A DNA stretch of 33,042 nt from CAZIHO01 sp964538875 (lineage in GTDB: Bacteria; Pseudomonadota; Gammaproteobacteria; Chromatiales; Chromatiaceae): positions 1 to 33,042 of the forward strand of contig CAZIHO010000024.1 in NCBI GenBank assembly GCA_964538875.1, written 5' to 3'. The notes below the pieces were generated by a model. It was not told the origin of the DNA. It searched no databases and saw only the letters and a program-made list of their open reading frames with translations. Below are positions 23,932-30,872 of the stretch, one piece after another (the first letter of the stretch is position 1; each line of letters starts with the position of its first letter). Both the position numbers and the translations under genes were made by a program.

Positions 23932-23949
23932 GTGCTCCCGTGGGGGCAC
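23932..23949 (+). terminator. Hairpin after the synthase gene
   Basis: GTGCTCC/GGGGCAC pair (one G-U) around a CGTG loop, 22 bp past the stop. Possible terminator without a U-tract, 48 bp before the CHAD gene. Confidence 0.35.
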
Positions 23950-23997
23950 GAGGCGGGCCTACGTCGGCTGGTTCTTCTTTGATCGAGGGGTAAGCGC

Positions 23998-24975
23998 ATG
24001 GTCGATAAATCAAAAAAACATGCCCACATGGAGGCAGAGCAGACGGTATCCAAGGCCATGCAGTCGGTGCTCCGACAGAACCTGGCCTACATGGCCACCT
24101 GGGAACAGGCTGCCCGAACCTGGGACAATATCGAAGGGGTGCATCAAACTCGGGTCGCATTCCGCCGCCTGCGCTCGGCGCTGTCCATCTTTCGTGCGGT
24201 GCTCCCGGAGCAGGAAACCAAGGCCTGGGCGGACGGGATGCGGGATTTGGCAACTGGCCTTGGCCGGGCCCGGGATTTGGATGTGTTTATTTCCGAGACC
24301 CTGGCCGGGGTGCGCGGCAAGATTCCGCTGGCAGGTGCTAGCAAGCTGGAGGCAGTGGCCTTCGAGCATCGTGCCCAAGCCTATCAGGAAGTGCGGGCCA
24401 TGCTGGATAGCGACGCTCACGTCCAGTTCAAGCAAGATTTCGGCTATTGGGTGGAAAACCGGGGTTGGGACCAGGGGGAACTCAGCGACAAGCAGCGCCA
24501 CCAGTTGGAAAGAAATGTGATTCCATTCGCCCGAAAGCTATTGGACCGGCATGAGCGCCGGGTACTGGACGTGGGTACCCATGTGGATAAGCAGTCCCAG
24601 GTGGCCATGCACGGTTTGCGGATTCAGTGCAAAAAATTGCGCTATGCTGCCGAGTTTTTCGCCCCCCTGTTCGTGGGCATGGACCTGTTCATCAACCGCA
24701 TGCGGGGACTGCAAGACCTGCTCGGGGTCCTGAACGACATTTCCCTGACCCGCGATCTGCTGGAGAGATTCCAGGGTGACTCCTCGGACCAGGAGCTAAA
24801 CACCTACGCGGGTGCCATCACCGGCTGGCAAGCCCGTCAGCGCCAGGAATTGTTGGATGGCTTNNNNNNNNNNNNNNNNNNNNNNNNNNNNNNNNNNNNN
24901 NNNNNNNNNNNNNNNNNNNNNNNNNNNNNNNNNNNNNNNNNNNNNNNNNNNNNNNNNNNNNNNCCGGCGTTCTAG
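23998..24975 (+). CDS. CHAD domain protein, interrupted by the assembly gap
   Basis: A stand-alone CHAD (conserved histidine alpha-helical domain) protein. CHAD domains bind inorganic polyphosphate through a basic groove and often locate to polyphosphate granules. Both halves are visible: VHQTRVAFRRLRSALSIFR with His49, and MHGLRIQCKKLRYAAEFF with His205, each rich in Arg and Lys. Good GAGGGG site upstream of the ATG. The real sequence reads through residue 288 and then enters 100 N; the apparent end (PAF and a TAG at 24973) is only valid if the gap happens to be in frame and the right length. The usual length (~300) suggests only a short C-terminus is missing. No CYTH domain or polyphosphate kinase is adjacent. 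Confidence 0.85.
   Translation: MVDKSKKHAHMEAEQTVSKAMQSVLRQNLAYMATWEQAARTWDNIEGVHQTRVAFRRLRSALSIFRAVLPEQETKAWADGMRDLATGLGRARDLDVFISETLAGVRGKIPLAGASKLEAVAFEHRAQAYQEVRAMLDSDAHVQFKQDFGYWVENRGWDQGELSDKQRHQLERNVIPFARKLLDRHERRVLDVGTHVDKQSQVAMHGLRIQCKKLRYAAEFFAPLFVGMDLFINRMRGLQDLLGVLNDISLTRDLLERFQGDSSDQELNTYAGAITGWQARQRQELLDGXXXXXXXXXXXXXXXXXXXXXXXXXXXXXXXXXXPAF
24864..24963. other. Assembly gap (100 N)
   Basis: Exactly 100 N, the conventional placeholder for a scaffold gap of unknown size. Anything between the CHAD gene and the outer-membrane protein gene could be missing, and synteny across this point is provisional. Confidence 0.95.
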
Positions 24976-24979
24976 TGGG

Positions 24980-25003
24980 TTCCGGCACCTTGCGGCGCCG
25001 GAA
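24980..25003. terminator. Hairpin between converging genes after the gap
   Basis: TTCCGGCACC pairs with GGCGCCGGAA (one mismatch) around a TTGC loop. It lies between the CHAD gene and the convergent outer-membrane protein gene and may end transcription from either side. Confidence 0.4.
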
Positions 25004-25029
25004 TCTGTGCGTCGTTGCTTGAGCCTAAC

Positions 25030-26028
25030 CTAGAAGTGATGTACCAGGCGCAGGTTGAGCCGGGTGCCTTCCGGGCGGTTCTCCGCGTCGGTTTCAAAAT
25101 AGAGGTTAGCAAACAGGTGGGTGTCCTTGCTCATATGCCAAACGGCGCCGGGCCCGATGCCGAATACCTGTTCCGTCCGGTCACCCAATTTTTGACCATC
25201 TGCCTCTGAATCCGTGATTTGCTTCAGCCAATAGCCATTGATGCCGACCCGGAACTGGTTGGGAATCACCGCATAGTCGGCGGCGAAGTTGAGGTGTACC
25301 GCCTGTCCGGCCTGTAAATCTTCTACCCGCAGGTCCGGGTGCGCCATTTGAATCGCCGCCCGGGTGCCGCTGCTGGGGTCTTCATTGGTGGCGTTCCACA
25401 AATAATGCAGGCGCCAACTAGCGGTTAGGTCCGGCCTGAAGAAATAAGTGCCCGCCCAGTAGGGGCTGAACGAGAAGAAATTGCTGCCGGGATTGACCTC
25501 GTGATCCGAGTCGTACTTACCGGTGGGCAAGATAAACTGGAACTCGACCCGGTGCATGAAAATGGGTCCCTGGGAGCCCATGATCGGGTCCCATTGGAGG
25601 AATGGACCCACCAGGATGTCCCCGAGCCCCGAACCGTTGGCGCGAATCGCCAGGCTGTCGTCCGGTGACACCTGGGGGTCAACCACCGGCAGGATGGCGT
25701 TGATGCCCCATTTGCCGCCCGCCAACACCGGGGTGTCCGACTGATAGATCAACTGGGACAGGGCAGCAAAGGCGTCCACCTCGTGTTCCCTGAACCCGTT
25801 GGGCGTCGGGAGGATCAGGCTGTTGCCCTGGCCGTCCTTGAGCTTGCCGCCCTCGTAGAAATTGAGATATTCCGAGAAATACCAGCCGGGTCCAGCGGGC
25901 GGACCACCGTCTAAGAACGAGGTGAGACCCAGGTTGACCGCCGGCAGATCATAGGCGGCACCGATTCCGGGCCAAGCGAGGGCCGCCGCCAGGACGGTTG
26001 CGGTGGGTTTGAACAACGAACTCTGCAT
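25030..26028 (-). CDS. SphA / phenol MetA-pathway type outer-membrane protein
   Basis: A 332-residue predicted outer-membrane beta-barrel of the SphA/Phenol_MetA_deg (PF13557-like) family. I choose the ATG at 26028 because GGAGG lies 8 nt upstream and the product opens with a signal peptide (about 1-24, ending GIGAA before YDLPAVNLG). The open frame to 26205 is not needed. Family features are the N-terminal PPAGPGWYFSEYLNFYEGG block, alternating aromatic strands such as MHRVEFQFILPTGKYD and LTASWRLHYLWN, and a C-terminal ending LNLRLVHHF with the terminal Phe used for BAM recognition. Members are proposed to let hydrophobic or aromatic compounds cross the outer membrane, but substrates are rarely shown. 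No catabolic genes are adjacent. Confidence 0.85.
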   Translation of the reverse strand: MQSSLFKPTATVLAAALAWPGIGAAYDLPAVNLGLTSFLDGGPPAGPGWYFSEYLNFYEGGKLKDGQGNSLILPTPNGFREHEVDAFAALSQLIYQSDTPVLAGGKWGINAILPVVDPQVSPDDSLAIRANGSGLGDILVGPFLQWDPIMGSQGPIFMHRVEFQFILPTGKYDSDHEVNPGSNFFSFSPYWAGTYFFRPDLTASWRLHYLWNATNEDPSSGTRAAIQMAHPDLRVEDLQAGQAVHLNFAADYAVIPNQFRVGINGYWLKQITDSEADGQKLGDRTEQVFGIGPGAVWHMSKDTHLFANLYFETDAENRPEGTRLNLRLVHHF

Positions 26029-26122
26029 ATCGAGGGCCTCCCAGGGTGTTAGCGCGGATTGACGGATTAGCATATACCAAGCAATGAAATGCTGTCCCCT
26101 GCCGGTGGTGGAACCTGGCAGG

Positions 26123-26488
26123 TTAAGGGGCGGTGTCCCGCTCCCCGGACATGTCCGGAAAGTGCTGGTAATGCTTAACCTGGCGGCGAATATTACGCTG
26201 CACAATCACTCCCTCGACCTGGAAATCCAGGCCCGCCAGTTCAATTTCCGGATAGCGTTCGTCCAACGCCCGGAGCCATATGCGCCCCGCGCCATCCTCC
26301 CGGTATTGGCGGAACCAGCGCGTCCCTTCCACCAGTGCCACCACGAAGGCGCCATCGCCGCAGCGGTCGGTGGGATCAACGACGATGATGCACTGGTCCG
26401 GGAACTCGGGCTCCATTTCCTTGCCGAGCACCTGGAGGGCGTAGGGTTGGGACAGGCTGCAATCATTAATGGAATCTTCGCTACTCAT
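26123..26488 (-). CDS. S24 (LexA/UmuD-like) peptidase-fold protein lacking the usual catalytic Ser
   Basis: A 121-residue cytoplasmic protein with an S24 peptidase-like core and no DNA-binding domain. The start at 26488 is set by GGAGGAA 8 nt upstream. The core reads YALQVLGKEMEPEFPDQCIIVVDP. In active S24 enzymes this segment is G-(D/E)-S-M-x-P, so the nucleophile Ser is Glu here. The second strand, GTRWFRQY, has Arg where the general-base Lys is expected. Both catalytic residues therefore appear replaced, implying a non-proteolytic binding or regulatory role, unless this subfamily uses other residues. It is divergent from the ATM1-type exporter (100 bp) and 94 bp upstream of the outer-membrane protein gene. 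I recall similar small S24-like proteins in other gammaproteobacteria, with unknown function. Confidence 0.75.
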   Translation of the reverse strand: MSSEDSINDCSLSQPYALQVLGKEMEPEFPDQCIIVVDPTDRCGDGAFVVALVEGTRWFRQYREDGAGRIWLRALDERYPEIELAGLDFQVEGVIVQRNIRRQVKHYQHFPDMSGERDTAP

Positions 26489-26588
26489 CAATCGGTTCCT
26501 CCCAGGATGACGCCCGTCGGCGCCGGGGAATTGGTTACAATCGGCGGGGTCGGCAACCGGGCCACCCACGGGATCAAGTCGCTTTAGT

Positions 26589-28391
26589 ATGCATTACTTC
26601 GCCGCCGAGGAGCGGGCCCACCGGGATCGGCGGGATCTGCGCAATTTGCGCGCTATGTTGCCCTATCTGTGGGAACTGCGCGGTCGCGCCCTGTTCGCCT
26701 TGATCTGTTTGATCCTGGCCAAGGTGGCTAACGTGGGCGTGCCCCTGGTCCTCAAGGACTTGGTGGACCTGTTAGGCCGGCAGCCCGGCGGGGAACTGAT
26801 GTTGCCCCTGTCCCTGCTGGCCGCCTATGGTTTGCTCAAGCTGTCCTCGACCCTGTTCAACGAGTTACGGGATCTGGTGTTCGCCCGGGTGCGCTACCGG
26901 GCCATGCGCCTGTTATCGACGCGGGTGTTGCGGCACCTGCATCAATTGTCCCTGCGCTTCCACCTGGAGCGCCACACCGGCGCCATCAGCCGGGACCTGG
27001 AGCGGGGCACCCGGTCGGTGAGTTCCATCCTCAACTATTTGGCCTTCAGTATTTTGCCCATTTTGGTGGAATTCTGCCTGGTGGGGGGCGTGCTGTTGAC
27101 CAGTTACAAGGTGGGTTTCACGCTCATCACCTTTGGAACCGTGGTCCTGTACGTCACCTTTACCTTCGCCATCACCGAATGGCGCATGGACTATCGGCAC
27201 CGCATGAATCGCCTAGATTCGGAGTCGAATTCCCAGGCATTAGATAGCCTAATTAACTATGAAACGGTAAAGTATTTTAATAACGAAAATCTAGAGCTGC
27301 ATCGCTTCGACGCCACGCTGAAAGAATGGGAGGGTTACGCGGTCAAGAGCCAAACCTCCATGTCGGTGCTCAACTTCGGCCAAGGGGCCATCATCGCCTT
27401 GGGGGTCACACTGGTGATGGTCTATGCGGCCCAGGAGGCAGTGGCGGGAACCATGAGCGTAGGCGATCTGGTATTGGTCAACGCCTTTCTGCTCCAATTG
27501 TTTATCCCCTTGAATTTCCTGGGGGTCGTGTATCGACAAATCAAATACGCGTTGGCGGACATGGACTTGATTTTCAAGCTTCTGGAACGGGAGCCGGAAA
27601 TTCAGGATCGTCCCGGCGCCAAGCCCCTGGCGCTGCGCGGCGGGGAAATTCGCTTCGAGGGGGTGGATTTTGCCTATCAGCCGGAGCGGGGCATTCTGCA
27701 CGGCGTAGATCTGCTGATTCCGGCGGGCCGTAAGGTAGCGGTGGTGGGCCCCAGCGGCGCTGGTAAGTCGACTCTAGCCCGGCTGCTGTACCGGTTTTAC
27801 GATGTCACCGGCGGACGGGTGCTCATCGATGGCCAGGATCTTCGGGATCTGACCCAGGACAGCCTGCGGCGCGCCATCGGCATCGTTCCCCAGGACACGG
27901 TGCTGTTCAACGCCAGCATCCGTTACAACATCCTGTACGGTCGCCCGGATGCTAGTCAGGCGGAGGTGGCGCAGGCGGCGGACCTGGCCCATATCCGGGT
28001 CTTCATCGAAAGTTTGCCGGATGGCTGGGACACCCTGGTTGGCGAGCGCGGCCTCAAGCTGTCCGGTGGCGAAAAGCAGCGGGTTGCCATCGCCCGGGCG
28101 ATTCTTAAACGGCCTCGCATCCTCATCTTCGATGAAGCCACCTCCTCCCTGGACAGCCGCACCGAGCAAGCGATTCAGGAAACCCTGGGGGAGGTGGCGG
28201 AAGCCCACACCACCCTGGTGATCGCCCACCGTTTATCCACGGTGGTGGACGCGGATCAGATCCTGGTGTTGGATCAGGGGCAGGTACGGGAACGGGGCCG
28301 GCACCTGGAATTGCTAGCCCAGGGTGGCCTCTATGCTCAGATGTGGGAATTGCAATTGAAGCAGGGCGCCGAGCAACGGGCGGCGCCATGA
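26589..28391 (+). CDS. ATM1/HMT-type ABC exporter (fused membrane and ATPase domains)
   Basis: A 600-residue half-transporter that works as a homodimer in the inner membrane. The type IV exporter membrane domain (about 25-330) has six helices and the ATM1-specific segment INYETVKYFNNE (about 222-233). The ATPase domain has Walker A GPSGAGKST (387-395), Q-loop VPQD, signature LSGGEKQR (491-498), Walker B ILIFDEATSSLD (511-522) and H-loop His547. All motifs are intact. Bacterial ATM1 homologues (e.g. from Novosphingobium) export glutathione conjugates and confer heavy-metal tolerance; mitochondrial Atm1 supports cytosolic Fe-S assembly. A thiol or metal-thiol substrate is therefore likely but not shown. 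Its stop overlaps the cca start (ATGA), so the two are translationally coupled. A possible TACAAT -10 lies at 26536-26541. Confidence 0.93.
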   Translation: MHYFAAEERAHRDRRDLRNLRAMLPYLWELRGRALFALICLILAKVANVGVPLVLKDLVDLLGRQPGGELMLPLSLLAAYGLLKLSSTLFNELRDLVFARVRYRAMRLLSTRVLRHLHQLSLRFHLERHTGAISRDLERGTRSVSSILNYLAFSILPILVEFCLVGGVLLTSYKVGFTLITFGTVVLYVTFTFAITEWRMDYRHRMNRLDSESNSQALDSLINYETVKYFNNENLELHRFDATLKEWEGYAVKSQTSMSVLNFGQGAIIALGVTLVMVYAAQEAVAGTMSVGDLVLVNAFLLQLFIPLNFLGVVYRQIKYALADMDLIFKLLEREPEIQDRPGAKPLALRGGEIRFEGVDFAYQPERGILHGVDLLIPAGRKVAVVGPSGAGKSTLARLLYRFYDVTGGRVLIDGQDLRDLTQDSLRRAIGIVPQDTVLFNASIRYNILYGRPDASQAEVAQAADLAHIRVFIESLPDGWDTLVGERGLKLSGGEKQRVAIARAILKRPRILIFDEATSSLDSRTEQAIQETLGEVAEAHTTLVIAHRLSTVVDADQILVLDQGQVRERGRHLELLAQGGLYAQMWELQLKQGAEQRAAP

Positions 28392-29530
28392 AAACCTACT
28401 TGGTGGGCGGCGCGGTTCGGGATCAGCTCCTTGGCGTACCAGTGCGGGAGCGCGACTGGGTGCTGGTGGGGGCGCGGGAGGAGGACTTGCTGGCCCAAGG
28501 GTATCGAAGGCTGGATAAAGGGTTCCCGGTTTTTCTGCATCCGGTTAGCGGTGACGAGTGTGCCTTGGCACGACGTGAGCGCAAGGTGAGTCCCGGTTAC
28601 AAGGGCTTCGTCGTGGACGCAGGCCCGGACGTGACCCTCGAACAAGACCTAGTGCGACGAGATTTCCGGGTCAACGCCATGGCTATGGACGAGGCCGGCA
28701 ATCTGATTGATCCCTGGGGTGGTCAGCAGGACTTGGCGGCAGGACTGTTGCACCATGTGTCTCCGGCCTTTATCGAGGACCCGGTGCGGCTAGTGCGGGG
28801 TGCGCGCTTCTGTGCCCAATTGGGGCCGTTGGAATTCCGTGTCGCTCCGCCGACCCAGGATCTGCTGAAGCACATGGCGACCTTCCCGGAACTGGAAACC
28901 CTGCTGCCGGATCGCTTTCGGGACGAATTGCTCAAATCCATGGCTGCCGCCAGGCCCTGGCGGTTTGTACGGGTGTTGGAAGAGTGGGGCGCGTTGCAAC
29001 GGCTGGCACCCCCATTGCACCGAGCTTTGTCGACCGGCCCCAAGCTGTTAGCAGGGTTGGAACGGGCCAGCGCCGCCACGGCGAACCCCGCCATCCGATT
29101 GACCGCCTTGTTGGCGCCCACCCTGGACACGCCGGACCAGGCCAACGATCTTGCCCGAGATTGGGGCCTAGGCCGCGCCGAGCGGGATCTCTTGGTATCG
29201 GTGGCCCAATGGCCAATTGACCGAGTCATAGCCCCAGACGGGGACCGGCTGTTGCATTTGTTTGGGAGCCTGCGGGCGTTTCAACAGCCGGAGCGGTTGC
29301 GGGAGTTGCTGCTGGTGTGGCGCTCGTTGGAACCAGAACTGGGTGATCGGGTAGCCAGGGCCGTAACCTCGGCCTTTGACGCAGCGCGTCGGGTCGATAC
29401 GCGACCGTTGATCGAGGCCGGTTACCAAGGCGCTCAATTGGGCCAGCAGGTGCAGCAACAACGCCTAGGGGCGATCCGCGAATCTCTCGCGTCCAGTCGC
29501 GTTTGCTATCCCGGCGAAATCGCTGGATAA
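28388..29530 (+). CDS. cca: CCA tRNA nucleotidyltransferase lacking a recognisable HD domain
   Basis: A 380-residue class II CCA-adding enzyme that builds or repairs the 3' CCA of tRNA. The ATG at 28388 overlaps the exporter stop. The head domain opens MKTYLVGGAVRDQLLG, followed by the metal-binding pair in RERDWVLVG, i.e. Glu21 and Asp23. E. coli Cca has Asp21 and Asp23, so the first acidic ligand is Glu here. Template residues RRDFRVNAMAMDE (about 96-108) and the neck DPVRLVRGARF are present. E. coli Cca is 412 residues, with an HD phosphohydrolase domain (CHDLGK). Here residues ~210-310 are ~30 shorter and keep no HD or His cluster, so phosphatase and phosphodiesterase activities should be absent. 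The C-terminal EAGYQGAQLGQQVQQQRLGAI helix matches the family end. Confidence 0.9.
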   Translation: MKTYLVGGAVRDQLLGVPVRERDWVLVGAREEDLLAQGYRRLDKGFPVFLHPVSGDECALARRERKVSPGYKGFVVDAGPDVTLEQDLVRRDFRVNAMAMDEAGNLIDPWGGQQDLAAGLLHHVSPAFIEDPVRLVRGARFCAQLGPLEFRVAPPTQDLLKHMATFPELETLLPDRFRDELLKSMAAARPWRFVRVLEEWGALQRLAPPLHRALSTGPKLLAGLERASAATANPAIRLTALLAPTLDTPDQANDLARDWGLGRAERDLLVSVAQWPIDRVIAPDGDRLLHLFGSLRAFQQPERLRELLLVWRSLEPELGDRVARAVTSAFDAARRVDTRPLIEAGYQGAQLGQQVQQQRLGAIRESLASSRVCYPGEIAG

Positions 29531-29742
29531 TCGCCCGCTTGATCCGGTTCGCGCGGGCGAACCAACGACGAAATGACTGATCGACTCGTCATTCGTCCGC
29601 TCGGTTTCCCTTGATTCGTGATTCGCTGGGATAAGGGAGTCCCATTCGGCTATTGTGGCCGGTAGAGCGGGGTTGCCGCCATGGGGCTAGGGGGTGCGCG
29701 GAGCACAGTCGCCAAATCGGGTCCTAAAATCCGGAACTTGGA
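29531..29742 (+). other. Spacer between cca and the str promoter
   Basis: Non-coding as far as I can see. It holds a perfect hairpin GGTTCGC-GCGG-GCGAACC (29546-29563), probably the cca terminator, and a second imperfect inverted repeat GACGAAATGAC/GTCATTCGTC (29567-29577 and 29588-29597, one bulged A). CCTAAAAT at 29723-29730 is repeated at the main promoter -10 and could be a weak upstream promoter (AGCACA, 17 bp, TAAAAT). No tRNA or other RNA gene recognised. Confidence 0.5.
29546..29563 (+). terminator. Hairpin after cca
   Basis: A perfect 7-bp stem GGTTCGC/GCGAACC with a GCGG loop starts 15 bp past the cca stop. No U-tract follows, so Rho assistance may be needed. Confidence 0.45.
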
Positions 29743-29771
29743 TTGACAGCCCCCGGTTTGATCCCTAAAAT
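29743..29771 (+). promoter_or_regulatory. Sigma70 promoter of the str operon
   Basis: A perfect -35 TTGACA (29743-29748), an exact 17-bp spacer and a -10 TAAAAT (29766-29771, 5 of 6 consensus). The expected start site is near 29778, giving a ~180-nt leader for rpsL. GCGGTC follows the -10, a GC-rich discriminator as expected for a stringently controlled ribosomal promoter. This is the strongest promoter in the window. Confidence 0.85.
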
Positions 29772-29867
29772 ACGCGGTCTTTATCGGGCCCTAGCCGTTC
29801 CGTTCGCACTTCCAGCGGTGCGGCACCGCCGCGCCCGACGAGCTTCTCCGGGAGCGTAGAGTAGGTT

Positions 29868-29889
29868 GTCAACCCTTCGAAGGGTTGAC
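29868..29889 (+). promoter_or_regulatory. Perfect 22-bp palindrome in the str leader
   Basis: The half-site GTCAACCCTTC is followed directly by its exact reverse complement GAAGGGTTGAC. As RNA it forms a 9-bp stem with a 4-nt UCGA loop; as DNA it is a perfect twofold-symmetric operator-like site. It lies ~90 nt into the transcript and 70 bp before rpsL. The sequence CGAAGGGTTGACG from its right half recurs at the tuf ribosome-binding site (32971-32983). Confidence 0.6.
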
Positions 29890-29958
29890 GGCGAGGGCGT
29901 TTTGTCTCTTTGTTGATTTGGTGCCGGATACGACGACCGGCCTCGGAGCTAAAGGTAG

Positions 29959-30333
29959 ATGGCTACAATCAACCAGTTGGTTCGCAAACCACGTAAGCGT
30001 AAGGTGGATAAGAGCAAGGTTCCGGCCTTGGATTCTTGTCCCCAAAAGCGGGGGGTTTGCACCCGCGTTTACACCACCACCCCAAAGAAGCCGAACTCGG
30101 CCTTGCGGAAGGTGGCGCGTGTCCGGCTCACCAACGGCTTCGAGGTGACCACGTACATCGGTGGCGAGGGGCACAACCTTCAGGAGCACTCGGTGGTCCT
30201 GATTCGCGGTGGCCGTGTCAAGGACCTGCCGGGTGTGCGATACCACACGGTGCGCGGTAGCCTGGACGCCTCCGGTGTGGCCAAGCGCCGCCAAGGACGT
30301 TCCAAGTACGGCGCCAAGCGGCCGAAGAAATAG
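29959..30333 (+). CDS. rpsL: 30S ribosomal protein S12
   Basis: A 124-residue ribosomal protein of the decoding centre and first gene of the str operon. The sequence is fully canonical: MATINQLVRKPR start, the TPKKPNSALRK loop and the GGRVKDLPGVRYH loop. Lys43 and Lys88 (E. coli K42/K87 sites) are wild type, so no streptomycin-resistance substitution is present. The conserved Asp of the second loop, substrate of the methylthiotransferase RimO, is Asp89. rpsG follows after 24 nt. Upstream is cca, not rpoC, so this str operon is detached from rpoBC and uses its own promoter at 29743-29771. Confidence 0.98.
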   Translation: MATINQLVRKPRKRKVDKSKVPALDSCPQKRGVCTRVYTTTPKKPNSALRKVARVRLTNGFEVTTYIGGEGHNLQEHSVVLIRGGRVKDLPGVRYHTVRGSLDASGVAKRRQGRSKYGAKRPKK

Positions 30334-30357
30334 TTTTAAGGAATCGGGTTAAAACCT

Positions 30358-30828
30358 ATGCCCAGAAGACGCGTTGTTGCCCGCCGAGCGATCCTGTCCG
30401 ATCCCAAGTTCGGTAGTTCCCTGGTGGCTAAGTTCATCAGCATGATCATGAAGGACGGCAAGAAGTCCGTCGCCGAGCGCATCCTCTACGGCGCCATTGA
30501 GCGCTTGGTGGACAAGCGGGGCGGCGAGCCGGTCGAGCTGCTTGAGCAGGCCATGAACAACGTGCGTCCAGTGGTGGAAGTCAAATCCCGCCGGGTGGGT
30601 GGCGCCACCTACCAGGTGCCAGTGGAAGTTCGCCCAGCGCGCCGGAACTCCCTGGCCATGCGTTGGTTGATTGACGCCGCTGGGAAGCGCTCCGAGAAAT
30701 CCATGTCCCTGCGCCTAGCCGGCGAGCTCATGGATGCTTTTGATAGCAAGGGTACCGCAGTCAAGCGGCGGGATGATACACACCGCATGGCGGAAGCCAA
30801 TAAAGCCTTTTCCCACTATCGGTGGTGA
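30358..30828 (+). CDS. rpsG: 30S ribosomal protein S7
   Basis: A 156-residue primary 16S rRNA-binding protein of the small-subunit head. Canonical features are MPRRRVVARR, the KFISMIMKDGKKSVAERILYGA helix region, VKSRRVGGATYQVPVEVRP and the C-terminal HRMAEANKAFSHYRW. In E. coli, S7 represses the str operon by binding the rpsL-rpsG intercistronic RNA; here that spacer is only 24 nt and contains GGGTTAAAACC, so the E. coli structure is not conserved. The length equals the short (B-type) S7 without the C-terminal extension. Confidence 0.98.
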   Translation: MPRRRVVARRAILSDPKFGSSLVAKFISMIMKDGKKSVAERILYGAIERLVDKRGGEPVELLEQAMNNVRPVVEVKSRRVGGATYQVPVEVRPARRNSLAMRWLIDAAGKRSEKSMSLRLAGELMDAFDSKGTAVKRRDDTHRMAEANKAFSHYRW

Positions 30829-30872
30829 TCCGGCGAGTGGTCATGGTGCAGGATTAAAGTGGGATTTTAGCT

